Shown here: positions 1 to 8,025 of the stretch, piece after piece
Numbering within the stretch: position 1 is the stretch's first letter
How the letters are laid out: every line of letters starts with the position of its first letter
DNA from: Paenibacillus chitinolyticus NBRC 15660
Lineage (GTDB): Bacteria; Bacillota; Bacilli; Paenibacillales; NBRC-103111
Direction: 5' to 3'
Assembly (NCBI RefSeq): GCF_000739915.1
Contig: NZ_BBJT01000005.1
Coordinates: 407,691-471,690 of the forward strand
Length of the DNA stretch: 64,000 nt
Notes under the pieces: generated by a model
The model's input: only the letters and a program-made list of their open reading frames with translations
Database searches by the model: none
What the model was told of the DNA's origin: nothing
Translations under genes and position numbers: made by a program

Positions 1-752
1 AGTTCGTCCATGACCGTTTTGGCGACGTCATCGGTCCTTTTTACCAGGCGTGTAACCGGTACATAATATTTGCCGTTTTGAGCCGTAGCATTCGTGAAAT
101 AGAGCGTCACCGGCGTGGACTGGCCGTAATCGACCCCTTCCTGTTTCTCCAGGTTGATGCCGATTTTCCGCGAAAGCGGTTCGTCCAGCGGCGTGTGGGC
201 CACCGGCATTTCCTTGAGCTCCTGCCCGTTTATTTTGATCTTCACCTGCTCGACGGATGAAAAACCGGTCATGGCCCAGGTGATCCCCTCCATGATTTTG
301 CGTTCTTCCTTGGCGTCGTATTTTTTGAAGGCTTGGTTGAAATTGACCGTGGCCAGTTTATCCTTTATGTCCACCGTCAGCGTAGTCCCTTCGGGCAGCA
401 GAGAGGCAAACCCGGCGGGAAGCTGGCTTTCTCCCGGTCCTTTGGCCACCATATATTCCAGCGTGGTCTTCGCCACCGACTGTGTCTTCGGCAAATCAAG
501 GCTGACCGGAACGACGAAGCCTTTGGGGTCTTTCGCATAGACGGTCATTTTGGCGGTTTGCGACGTTTTGGCGCCTGCTTCCGCCCCGGTCCCCCCCGTA
601 CCGGTTCCCGTCTCCATCGCGGTTTCGGTACCGGGCGGCGGAGCGTCGATCGGTTTGGACTCCGACCCCCACATTCCGCACCCCGTCCCGAGAATTGCGA
701 TCGCTCCTGTCATGGCTGCCGCCTGAAGCCAGCGTACTTTTCTCAATTCCAT
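1..752 (-). CDS. gerM: GerM-domain sporulation lipoprotein, 3' end outside window
   Basis: The reading frame is open from an ATG at 752 to the left edge, so the C-terminus is missing. The start has an AGGAGGGG ribosome-binding site just upstream. The N-terminus is a lipoprotein signal (charged start, hydrophobic stretch, LGTGC with Cys25), followed by a Thr/Gly/Ala-rich linker to about residue 50. A first GerM-type domain follows (VTVNF-like strands, then a GITWAMTGF segment), and a second begins near the edge. GerM is a lipoprotein needed for normal sporulation and germination in Bacillus, where it belongs to the engulfment/channel machinery. The family call rests on domain pattern; the gene symbol is less certain because other GerM-domain lipoproteins exist. 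Confidence 0.8.
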   Translation of the reverse strand, partial: MELRKVRWLQAAAMTGAIAILGTGCGMWGSESKPIDAPPPGTETAMETGTGTGGTGAEAGAKTSQTAKMTVYAKDPKGFVVPVSLDLPKTQSVAKTTLEYMVAKGPGESQLPAGFASLLPEGTTLTVDIKDKLATVNFNQAFKKYDAKEERKIMEGITWAMTGFSSVEQVKIKINGQELKEMPVAHTPLDEPLSRKIGINLEKQEGVDYGQSTPVTLYFTNATAQNGKYYVPVTRLVKRTDDVAKTVMDE

Positions 753-1054
753 CCCCTCCTGTTCGTATGTGCCCTTCGCAAAGGTTCGGCACGGCCTGAG
801 CCCGCCGCCGGCAACGCCTTCTTTCGGGAGTTTCCTGCCGGTCCGGATGACGTTTGTCCTTCGTACTCCTATGTATACAGGGGGCCCTCTCACTTTATGC
901 CCGAGTTGTCCAAAAAAACGGGACAATTTCCGGGCTTGTATCCCTTGCGTCCTCCTCTTTCGGAAGACAAATCCGTTCCAAGGCGATACTCTTTCCTAAA
1001 AAAAGGGTATACTAAGGTATCTGCTTTCATTTGACAACGGAGGAGAAGCCCAAC

Positions 1055-1582
1055 GTGAAATATTCCCTGGATAGTGAAAAAGTAGCTTCGGCTACTTACG
1101 AGCTGCTTGAAAAAAGAGGCGTTCAAACGTCTCAGATCGCCGAACTGACTTATTTTTTGCAAAAAGACTATTTCGAATCGCTGACCCTGGAGCAGTGCCT
1201 CGCGAGCGTAGAATCCGTCCTGGCCAAAAGGGAAGTACAAAACGCCGTCCTGACCGGCATTCAGCTGGACATGCTTGCGGAAGAAGGCAAGCTGATCTCC
1301 CCTCTGCAAGAGATGATTCAGCATGACGAAGGCTTGTACGGCTGCGACGAGATCCTTGCCCTGTCGATCGTGAACGTCTACGGCAGCATCGGGTTCACGA
1401 ATTTCGGCTATATCGACAAGCTGAAACCCGGCATCCTGAAAAAACTCAACGATAAAAGCACCTACGAAAAGCATACGTTTCTCGACGATATCGTCGGCGC
1501 CATCGCCGCTGCCGCAAGCTCCCGCATTGCCCACCGCAAGCAATCGGAAGCCGAAACGAAAGGCGACGCTCCCGGAAGCTGA
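1055..1582 (+). CDS. PgpA-family phosphatidylglycerophosphatase-like protein (YutG type)
   Basis: A 175-residue protein resembling the Bacillus YutG branch of the phosphatidylglycerophosphatase A family, which is soluble and linked to phospholipid metabolism. Visible family features are the conserved helical N-terminal half, then QHDEGLYGCDEILALSIVNVYGS-like and GYIDKLKPG segments, and a C-terminal FLDDIVGAIAAAA helix. I chose the GTG at 1055 because a CGGAGGAG ribosome-binding site lies nine bases upstream; an in-frame TTG at 1031 lacks one. The gene stands alone, and a TATACT-like -10 box lies near 1009. A terminator shared with the convergent genes follows. Catalytic activity is inferred from family only. 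Confidence 0.75.
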   Translation: MKYSLDSEKVASATYELLEKRGVQTSQIAELTYFLQKDYFESLTLEQCLASVESVLAKREVQNAVLTGIQLDMLAEEGKLISPLQEMIQHDEGLYGCDEILALSIVNVYGSIGFTNFGYIDKLKPGILKKLNDKSTYEKHTFLDDIVGAIAAAASSRIAHRKQSEAETKGDAPGS

Positions 1583-1769
1583 GAGGCCTTTCTTAAACCC
1601 GGGGTATGCTCCCCTCTATGCGGCCCCAAACACCTCGCGCAGCGGGAAACGGCAAGCAGTGTAAAAAAGCGAACCGCTTATGTAGGAACGGAGTAGAGAG
1701 GACGAAAAGTCCGACAGGAGAGTTGTTTTCCGGCTCTCACTGCGGACGCTTCGAATTAGATCAACCGAC
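1583..1769. other. Non-coding stretch after the PgpA-like gene
   Basis: No convincing reading frame with a ribosome-binding site. It contains short self-complementary pieces such as GGACGAAAAGTCC, but no RNA family that I recognise. Confidence 0.4.
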
Positions 1770-1810
1770 ACAAAAAGGGAACCGCCGTCACGGCGGTTCC
1801 CTTTTTCCTT
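1770..1810. terminator. Bidirectional rho-independent terminator
   Basis: A 16-bp near-perfect stem (GGGAACCGCCGT with its complement) is flanked by A-run and T-run on the two sides, so it can end transcription from both the PgpA-like gene and the convergent XRE/membrane-protein operon. Confidence 0.85.
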
Positions 1811-1884
1811 TTTCATCGCAAGATGGCTGCGGCTTCCCCCTTGCCCGTTCCCCTTACATAGGCAGCATGCGGCTTCCCCTCCGG

Positions 1885-2289
1885 TCACCGGTACTTCCGG
1901 GCAACAATATATTCCGCCGCCGGAAGGAGCACGATGCCCAGCCCCAGTAAAATCAGCACAGCCATATTATCCCGTCCAAAAGCCAGTTTTTCCACTATAC
2001 AGACGATCAGGGAAGCGGCAAGCATAATAAAATAGGCCGCTTTGGCGCTTACGAAAGTAATGTGCCTGCCCATCTCTTCCTCCTGGGTAATGCCTTCCCC
2101 GTCTTCCTTGTTCCCCCAGGTCAGAGCGCCGAACATCGCTGCCAGGGCAGCTGCTATGCTCGTTAATTCGCTGGTTCCGACCGGTTCTCCGGACGCGTAC
2201 TTTTTAAGCGTAAATCCGATGACAACCAGTGAGGTAAGTCCGAAACCCGCGGCAATGAGCCGCTGCTTCGGTGTTTTCCGTCCGGTCAC
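1885..2289 (-). CDS. Small four-helix membrane protein paired with an XRE regulator (DUF2178-like)
   Basis: A 134-residue membrane protein with four hydrophobic segments: near the start (LIAAGFGLTSLVVIGFTL), 45-65, 83-103 and 110-127. The GTG at 2289 is preceded by AAGGAGGCGG, which decides the start. It lies directly downstream of a short XRE regulator. That pairing, a YozG-like regulator plus a small DUF2178-like membrane protein, is common in Firmicutes and usually forms one transcript. The function of the membrane protein is unknown. The DUF assignment comes from size, topology and context rather than a diagnostic motif. Confidence 0.65.
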   Translation of the reverse strand: MTGRKTPKQRLIAAGFGLTSLVVIGFTLKKYASGEPVGTSELTSIAAALAAMFGALTWGNKEDGEGITQEEEMGRHITFVSAKAAYFIMLAASLIVCIVEKLAFGRDNMAVLILLGLGIVLLPAAEYIVARKYR

Positions 2290-2317
2290 AGTTTCCGCCT
2301 CCTTGTATCCTGCTGGT

Positions 2318-2518
2318 TTACGTGTCTTTGTCTGCCTGGAACAACTCATCCACCGTGACGCCCAGCGTACGGGCCAGATGAAAAGCCAGTTGGAGACTCG
2401 GATCGTACTTGTTGTTTTCAATAGCGTTAATGGTCTGTCTGGACACGCCGCACGCTTTTGCGAGATCTTCCTGAGACAGCCTGATTCGTTTGCGCAGCTC
2501 ATGAATCCGATTTTCCAT
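2318..2518 (-). CDS. Short XRE/Cro-type transcriptional regulator
   Basis: A 66-residue single-domain helix-turn-helix protein. The motif LSQEDLAKACGVSRQTI gives helices 2-3, and it is followed by IENNKYDPSLQLAFHLA and a VDELF end typical of the compact YgzD/YozG-type Cro regulators. The ATG at 2518 has GGAG six bases upstream. It is transcribed before the membrane protein gene, and the stop and the next start are 28 bases apart. A perfect inverted repeat just upstream suggests that it represses its own operon. Confidence 0.85.
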   Translation of the reverse strand: MENRIHELRKRIRLSQEDLAKACGVSRQTINAIENNKYDPSLQLAFHLARTLGVTVDELFQADKDT

Positions 2519-2540
2519 AGCAGACTCCAATGTCAAAATG

Positions 2541-2563
2541 TTTTTACATCTTGATTGTAAAAA
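2541..2563. promoter_or_regulatory. Perfect inverted repeat, likely operator of the XRE operon
   Basis: TTTTTACA and TGTAAAAA arms separated by seven bases, 22 bases upstream of the regulator start. Position and symmetry fit an autoregulatory Cro-type operator overlapping the promoter. Binding is inferred. Confidence 0.6.
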
Positions 2564-2657
2564 GAAGCGCTAGGAATGTCAAATAAGTACGCGGCGCATA
2601 AAAAACGGACCCCCTTACCGGAGAGTCCGCTGTATATTGTTAGTTCGGCATCCTCGT

Positions 2658-3650
2658 CTACCCTTCATCCCGCGCCTCGTACACGATCAGCCCTTCCCTC
2701 TCGCTCTGGGTCACCCGGCCTTCAACCGCGAGGCGAACCGTATGCGCGATCGTCTCCGCCATGGCGAAGCGGAGCTGATGCAGCGTGAGCCGGTCGCCGA
2801 ACGTGTCGCGGCACAGCTCATACGCCGTCATCGGCTCATGAAGCTTGTCCGCCATGAGCTCAAGCCGCTCCTCGTGATGGCGGACAAGCTCTTCCGCCCG
2901 CCGGCCGAAGCCCGCGAAGGGCGACCGGTGGCCCGGGTACGCCATTTCGACGGGCAGCGGGGCGACGTCGCGTAGGCTGGCCATGTAAGCGCCAAGCGGG
3001 TCGTCTTCGACGCCCGGCATAAAGCTCACGTTCGGCGAGATCTGCGGCAGCACATGATCGCCGCAAAATATCTCCCGCGTCTGCGCGTCGTAGAAGCACA
3101 GATGCCCGGCCGCATGTCCGGGCGTCTCGATCGCTTCGTACGCCGTGCCGCCCAGACGCACGCGGTCTCCCGCCCGCAGCGCGGTCAGCTGCGGCTGCGG
3201 GGAAACGAGCGGGACGAAGCTGTCCATATGCTTCGCCAGCTCCCCGCACAGCGCGGCGTCCATGCCGTGCCGCACGAAAAGCCCGGTCAGCAGCGAAGTC
3301 ATCGGCTGACCGTCGCCCCACAGGAGCCGCACCTGACCGATGCCGGTTTCCGACAGGTAAACCGGCGCGCCCGTGCGCTCCTGGAACCAGCCCGCCATCC
3401 CGTAATGGTCGGGATGGTGGTGGGTCAGCACGACCTGCGAGATGCGGTCGTACCCGAAGCCGAGCCCCTCCAGCGCTTCGTTCCACAGCGCCTCCGCGGC
3501 TTCCGTGCGCAGGCCCGGATCGATCACCGTCAGGCTCCCGTCCGGCTCCCGAAGCAGATAGCTGTTGACCCATCGCAGGGGAAAAGGCAGAGGGACTTTG
3601 ATCTGCCAAAGCCCCTCCCGTAAAGCGATGACTGTTGTTGAATGACTCAT
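2658..3650 (-). CDS. MBL-fold metallo-hydrolase
   Basis: A 330-residue metallo-beta-lactamase-fold hydrolase. The metal-binding signature HHHPDH is at residues 77-82. Further ligands appear in ETPGHAAGH (about 176-184) and CGDHVLPQ (about 195). The C-terminal third is the helical extension found in glyoxalase-II-like and lactonase-like members. The start is an ATG preceded by GGAGAAAG, and it overlaps the end of the methyltransferase gene by four bases, so the two are co-transcribed. The substrate cannot be told from the sequence; thioester or lactone hydrolysis is the usual range for such proteins. Confidence 0.85.
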   Translation of the reverse strand: MSHSTTVIALREGLWQIKVPLPFPLRWVNSYLLREPDGSLTVIDPGLRTEAAEALWNEALEGLGFGYDRISQVVLTHHHPDHYGMAGWFQERTGAPVYLSETGIGQVRLLWGDGQPMTSLLTGLFVRHGMDAALCGELAKHMDSFVPLVSPQPQLTALRAGDRVRLGGTAYEAIETPGHAAGHLCFYDAQTREIFCGDHVLPQISPNVSFMPGVEDDPLGAYMASLRDVAPLPVEMAYPGHRSPFAGFGRRAEELVRHHEERLELMADKLHEPMTAYELCRDTFGDRLTLHQLRFAMAETIAHTVRLAVEGRVTQSEREGLIVYEARDEG

Positions 3651-4402
3651 TGCAGGCTTTCTCCTTCCCTTCCTCCGACAAAAATCATCCGGGGAGACGA
3701 CTCCCGGTCGTAATCCTTTCCGTCATAGCTGCCGTAAATCCGTTCGACCCGCAAGCCCGCCGTGTAGAGCATATCGACAAAAGCCTCGCAGCTGTACAGG
3801 CGCACCTGTTCCGAATAATGCCGCGGGCCATCCTGATTATCCGTGATGCAAATTTGTTTGCGGACATACCCGTTCTCGATGGAGCGCGTCTCTTCTATAA
3901 AAAGGCCGTTCTCCTCGCGGCTTGAATGGGGAACGAGGTTCGTTTTGACATAAGCGGGATTTAAATAGTCAATAATAAATTTCCCGTCCGGCTGCAGAAG
4001 CCGTGCGATTTCCGACAACACCAGGCGGTTTTCTTCCTCCTGCTCGAAGTATCCGAAGGAAGTGAACAAATTGACCACGGCGTGAAAAGATTCCTCGCTC
4101 GGAACCCGCCGCATATCTCCGTGCAGCCAGGTTACCCGCTCCTCCGGGTCCTGCTTCCGCGCCTCCCCAAGCAGAGTATCCGACAAGTCGATACCCGTCA
4201 CCGTATAGCCGAAATCGGCGAGCGCCAGCGAATGGCGGCCCATGCCGCAGCACAGGTCCAGCACACGGGCGCCTTCGGGTAGATGAAGCCAGTTCATCAT
4301 CCGTTTGACCTCGGCGTAAGCTCCTTCGAAATTGCGGTGTTTGTACACCAGCAGATAGTCTTTTCCGAAGCTTTCCCGGTACCACGCGCTTTTAACTTTC
4401 AT
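3647..4402 (-). CDS. Class I SAM-dependent methyltransferase
   Basis: A 251-residue Rossmann-fold methyltransferase. Motif I VLDLCCGMG (residues 47-55) binds S-adenosylmethionine. Motif II is GIDLSD, and a VVNLFTSFGYF post-motif is typical of the small-molecule or protein methyltransferases related to YqeM. It is the first gene of a two-gene unit with the MBL-fold hydrolase (ATGA overlap). The substrate is unknown. No transit signal or membrane segment is present, so it should act in the cytoplasm. Confidence 0.85.
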   Translation of the reverse strand: MKVKSAWYRESFGKDYLLVYKHRNFEGAYAEVKRMMNWLHLPEGARVLDLCCGMGRHSLALADFGYTVTGIDLSDTLLGEARKQDPEERVTWLHGDMRRVPSEESFHAVVNLFTSFGYFEQEEENRLVLSEIARLLQPDGKFIIDYLNPAYVKTNLVPHSSREENGLFIEETRSIENGYVRKQICITDNQDGPRHYSEQVRLYSCEAFVDMLYTAGLRVERIYGSYDGKDYDRESSPRMIFVGGREGESLQ

Positions 4403-4457
4403 GCCCGCATCCTCCCGATCTTTTTTTAGTACGGATTATAAATAAGCTGCCGGTTTC

Positions 4458-5408
4458 TCAATCGAACCAGCCTTTGCGCTTAAACCAGACATACATGGCA
4501 AACCCGATTCCGAACATAATCAAAAGAACAATAAAATAACCGTAGTGCCAATGAAGTTCGGGCATGTTGTCAAAGTTCATTCCGTAAATTCCCGCGAGAA
4601 ACGTCAGCGGCATAAATATCGTCGTGATGACAGTCAGCGTTTTCATAATGGTATTCATCCGGTAAGAATTCAATGAAATGAAATTTTCCCGCATGTCCGC
4701 GGTGGTGTCCCGGATCGAATCGATCATTTCGGCCAGCTTCAGCAGATGATCGTAAATGTCCGCATAATAAATCTTCTGCTCGCGCTCGTTCGGCAGCTTG
4801 TCCGAATTGACGACCCGGTAGAGCAGGTCGCGCATCGGGATGATCGTCCGCCTCAGATGCGCCAGCTTGGAGCGGATGTCGAAAACGCCGCGCATAAGCG
4901 CGTGAATGGACGTGCCTGTCTGGTCGGAATCGAAATCGTTCATTTCGTCTTCCAGCATATGTATACAAGGAAAGTATTCATCCACAAGCATGTCCATGAC
5001 GAGATAAGCCCCGAAGGAAGAGCCTCTTTTCCAGTTGTCCGGTTCGGCTTGGAGCTTCTGCCAGGCGTCGTCGACCTCTTTGAGCTCGGTGAAGTGGAAA
5101 GATACGAGGAATCGGGGACCGACGAAAAGATCGACCTCATCGGCTTCCAGCGTTTGCGGATGAATCGCGTGCAGAACGAAAAAATGGACATCCTCATAGT
5201 GGTCCATCTTCGGCCTCTGCAGAAGATGAAAGCAGTCTTCAACCGCAAGCGGATGAAAATGAAAATGGGTGTCGAGCAGCATAGCCTCTTCGTGAGTCGG
5301 ATTGTTGAAGTCTACCCAGTACCAGTCGATAGAATCTCCGCCCAGCTCCTGCAAAGGCAGGTCCAAAACCAGTTCTCCGCTGCGGGTAACAGCGACCGTG
5401 CGAATCAT
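4458..5408 (-). CDS. corA: CorA-family magnesium/cobalt transporter
   Basis: A 316-residue CorA-type divalent cation channel. The N-terminal two thirds are cytosolic and acidic/helical. Two membrane segments lie at the C-terminus, with the diagnostic YGMN pore-loop motif after the first (about residue 275) and a basic KRKGWFD end. Length matches the Bacillus YfjQ type. The ATG at 5408 was chosen because TGAGGA lies just upstream; an ATG five codons earlier is possible. It is a single gene with no obvious partner. Confidence 0.9.
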   Translation of the reverse strand: MIRTVAVTRSGELVLDLPLQELGGDSIDWYWVDFNNPTHEEAMLLDTHFHFHPLAVEDCFHLLQRPKMDHYEDVHFFVLHAIHPQTLEADEVDLFVGPRFLVSFHFTELKEVDDAWQKLQAEPDNWKRGSSFGAYLVMDMLVDEYFPCIHMLEDEMNDFDSDQTGTSIHALMRGVFDIRSKLAHLRRTIIPMRDLLYRVVNSDKLPNEREQKIYYADIYDHLLKLAEMIDSIRDTTADMRENFISLNSYRMNTIMKTLTVITTIFMPLTFLAGIYGMNFDNMPELHWHYGYFIVLLIMFGIGFAMYVWFKRKGWFD

Positions 5409-5525
5409 AAAGGTCCTCATTTCGTCCGTGATCAGGGTGAAAGCATTGGGTATATCGTACCATGTTTTGCCTGGAAACAAAACGGTGCCTGGCGCGAAGC
5501 GATTGGAGCCGGCCTCCTAGACTGC

Positions 5526-6419
5526 TTAGAGATTCGGCAGGGACAGCCGCTCCTTCGAAAACCGCAGCCATTCGCGGGCGGCATAAGATAAGTAACCCTC
5601 TTTGCGCCAAATCATAACAAGATGCCACGGAATCCGCGGAGAAACCAGGGTGATCGTGGCCACTTTGTCCGGACTCAGCTTGCGGCAGATCGTTTCGGGC
5701 AGCAGGGCGACGCCGAGGCCCGCTTCCGCCATCCCGCTCAGAAAATCCCACTGGGAGCTTTCGTAGATGACATCGGGCTTGAATCCCGCCTGAATGCAGG
5801 CTGCGGGAATGCTCTCGTGCAGGGTGAAGCCTTCGCGGAACATAAGGAACTTCTCGCCGCTGAGCTCCACAAGACGGACGGTCTGCCTGCGGGCGAGCCG
5901 GTGCCCGTGATGCACGACAAGCCGGAGCTCTTCCTTGACGAAGGTAAACATGTCGAAGCGCTCCGCATCGACGGGAAGCACCGCGACGCCCAGATCGAGG
6001 CTCCCGCTCTCCACCTCGCGTTCGATCGTGCGGGCCCCTTCCTCGATCAGCCGGATTCCGATCCGGGGATACAGCTTATGGAAGGCGGCGATCAGCTCCG
6101 GGAAGAAGGGCGCACCGGTCATCGGCGGCAGGCCGATCCGGATTTGCCCCTTGCGCATGGAAGTCACGTCCGCCAGATCGACAGAGAGATTTTCCAGAGA
6201 GCGGACAATCTGCTGCGCCTGGATCATGACGGCTTCGCCCGCATCCGTCAGAACAATCTGACGGGCCGTACGGTCGAACAGCTCGACGCCGAGCTCTTCC
6301 TCCAGGATGCGGATCATTTTGCTGATCGTGGGCTGAGTGACGTGAAGGGCTTCCGCCGCTTTGGTGAAGCTTCTGCGCTTAGCCGTCTCCAGAAAATATT
6401 GCAGATGCCTAACGTCCAA
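5526..6419 (-). CDS. cidR: LysR-family regulator, CidR-like
   Basis: A LysR regulator of about 297 residues. The N-terminal winged HTH begins VRHLQYFLETAK and contains TKAAEALHVTQPTISKMI. A substrate-binding domain follows (KGQIRIGLPPM onward). I prefer the TTG at 6419 because AAAGGAG precedes it at good distance; ATGs at 6461 and 6446 would add 14 or 9 residues. It is divergent from cidA-cidB, which matches the cidR/cidAB arrangement of Firmicutes, where CidR activates the holin-like operon in response to acetate metabolism. The role is inferred from this context. Confidence 0.8.
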   Translation of the reverse strand: MDVRHLQYFLETAKRRSFTKAAEALHVTQPTISKMIRILEEELGVELFDRTARQIVLTDAGEAVMIQAQQIVRSLENLSVDLADVTSMRKGQIRIGLPPMTGAPFFPELIAAFHKLYPRIGIRLIEEGARTIEREVESGSLDLGVAVLPVDAERFDMFTFVKEELRLVVHHGHRLARRQTVRLVELSGEKFLMFREGFTLHESIPAACIQAGFKPDVIYESSQWDFLSGMAEAGLGVALLPETICRKLSPDKVATITLVSPRIPWHLVMIWRKEGYLSYAAREWLRFSKERLSLPNL

Positions 6420-6551
6420 GTCATCGTCTCCTTTATGCGACTGCATTGGTTCCCCTTCCATAGAGAAAAGGAATGAAAACCATTCGTTATATGTATTTTA
6501 CCTATCCTTGTCCCCTGCGTATACTCGAAATTATGGAAGGGGATTATTCGG

Positions 6552-7028
6552 ATGAACAAACAACCCGCACCACCTTTAAGCGGTCCGCATAAAAAACAAA
6601 ATTTCGTTTGGCCGCCGGACCGGTTTGCTCCGGTTCACGTCCGGCGGGCGCTCGTCACCTGCGGTCAGATCGTCCTGCTGATCGCGTTCGCCTATCTGGG
6701 ACGTCTCGTGTCCGAGCGGCTTCACCTGCCGGTGCCGGGAAGCATCGTCGGCATTCTCATCGTTTTCGCTGCGCTCCACTTCGGCTGGGTCCGCTTGGAA
6801 TGGGTCGAGAAGGGCGCCGATTTTCTGCTCTCGAAGCTGCTGCTCTTCTTCGTCCCGCCCGCCGTCGGCATTTTGGAATATAAGGAAATGTTCTCGGTAT
6901 CGGGAAGCCGGTACCTGCTCATTATCATTATCAGCACGTTCTTCGTCATGGCCAGCACGGGGCTCGTGGCGGAATATCTTGGACGCAGACGCGCCGGCAA
7001 AGACAAGAAGGAGGAAGCCTCCTTATGA
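6552..7028 (+). CDS. cidA: CidA/LrgA-family holin-like membrane protein
   Basis: A 158-residue protein with a polar N-terminal extension of about 30 residues followed by four membrane helices. The family signature LHLPVPGSIVGILIVF and the SKLLLFFVPPAVGIL segment are clear. CidA proteins are holin-like and modulate murein hydrolase activity and programmed lysis, or metabolite export in some species. The start is an ATG with GAAGGGG upstream. The last four bases overlap cidB, so translation is coupled. A charged tail RRRAGKDKKEEASL ends in the cytoplasm. Confidence 0.88.
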   Translation: MNKQPAPPLSGPHKKQNFVWPPDRFAPVHVRRALVTCGQIVLLIAFAYLGRLVSERLHLPVPGSIVGILIVFAALHFGWVRLEWVEKGADFLLSKLLLFFVPPAVGILEYKEMFSVSGSRYLLIIIISTFFVMASTGLVAEYLGRRRAGKDKKEEASL

Positions 7029-7708
7029 CCGGAACCGGACTTCTGTACCTGCTGATCACCATCGTCGTCTTCTGGGCGGCCAACCGGTTGTACCGGAAAA
7101 CAGGCAAAGCCTACCTGTCGCCACTCGTCGTCGCGCCGGTTCTGCTTATCGCCGGTCTGTTCTTCACCGGTACGCCGGTCGAAGCCTACAACGCCGGCAC
7201 GAAGCCGCTGACGGATCTGCTGCAGCCCGCCACCGTAGCGTTCGCGATCCCGCTGTACCGCCAGTTCAAGCTGCTCCGCAAGCACGCCATCGTGCTTGTG
7301 GCGGGCGTGCTGTGCGGCTCCGTCGTCGCCGTGCTCACGTCGGTGCTGCCTGCGGGCTGGATTCACGCCAGCCCGCAGATGATCGAGAGCGTGGCGCCGC
7401 GCTCCATCACGACTCCCATCGCCATGGAGGTGTCGCGTTCGCTCGGCGGCATTCCTTCGGTCACGGCCGTGTTCGTGGTCGTGACGGGCATCTGCGGCTC
7501 GGTGATCGGGCCGCTGGTCATCCGCTCGCTGCGCATCCGCAGCGGCATCTCGCGGGGCCTGCTGCTCGGCATGGGCGCCCACGGGGCCGGCACGAGCAAG
7601 GCACACGAGCTCGGCAGCGAGGAGGGAGCCATCGCCAGCGTCGCGATGATCCTGGCCGCGCTGTTCTCGCTGGGGCTGATCCAGCCGATCATGGCGCCGT
7701 TTCTGTGA
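7025..7708 (+). CDS. cidB: CidB/LrgB-family membrane protein
   Basis: A 227-residue multi-pass membrane protein of the LrgB/CidB family. It carries the conserved VAPRSITTPIAMEVS and LLLGMGAHGAGTSKAHELG segments. It overlaps cidA by an ATGA and ends before a strong terminator, so cidA-cidB is a two-gene operon. CidB acts with CidA at the membrane in lysis control or overflow-metabolite handling. The LysR gene on the other strand is its probable activator. Confidence 0.9.
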   Translation: MTGTGLLYLLITIVVFWAANRLYRKTGKAYLSPLVVAPVLLIAGLFFTGTPVEAYNAGTKPLTDLLQPATVAFAIPLYRQFKLLRKHAIVLVAGVLCGSVVAVLTSVLPAGWIHASPQMIESVAPRSITTPIAMEVSRSLGGIPSVTAVFVVVTGICGSVIGPLVIRSLRIRSGISRGLLLGMGAHGAGTSKAHELGSEEGAIASVAMILAALFSLGLIQPIMAPFL

Positions 7709-7722
7709 CGGCGGCGCCGGTT

Positions 7723-7757
7723 ACAGACCGATTCCTACGGGAGGCGGTCTGTTTTTG
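7723..7757 (+). terminator. Terminator of cidA-cidB
   Basis: Stem ACAGACCG / CGGTCTGT with a 14-base loop, followed by five T residues. Confidence 0.85.
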
Positions 7758-7938
7758 TTCCGGCGGCGGGCGGGTGACCGGCAGCGGCGTCTTTTCCTTG
7801 CGGGCGGGTGGCCCTCAAAGGGGTTTTCCCGCAAGCGGAGCGGCAGAATGCGCCGTAAGCCGCAGCGGGCTGTCTGTGCGGCCGCTTCCTTCGCGGCCGG
7901 GATCGTCAAGCGTGCAGCGTTTCCTTCTGCGGAAGGAA

Positions 7939-7981
7939 CAAAAATAACCTCTCTCATGTAAACCACGAGAGAGGTTATTTC
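7939..7981 (-). terminator. Terminator of the SLH/Ig-like protein gene
   Basis: Thirteen-base stem AATAACCTCTCTC with its complement; on the minus strand it is followed by a T-run. It lies 45 bases after the SLH gene stop. The 180 bases between this and the cidB terminator show no gene. Confidence 0.85.
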
Positions 7982-8025
7982 GCAACGTTCGTCAGAGAGC
8001 GGCAAATGCCGCGCCCGAATCGATC

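Noticed and set aside
333..1034. Long plus-strand frame across gerM
   Set aside because: It is antisense to the gerM reading frame, which has signal peptide, lipobox and ribosome-binding site.
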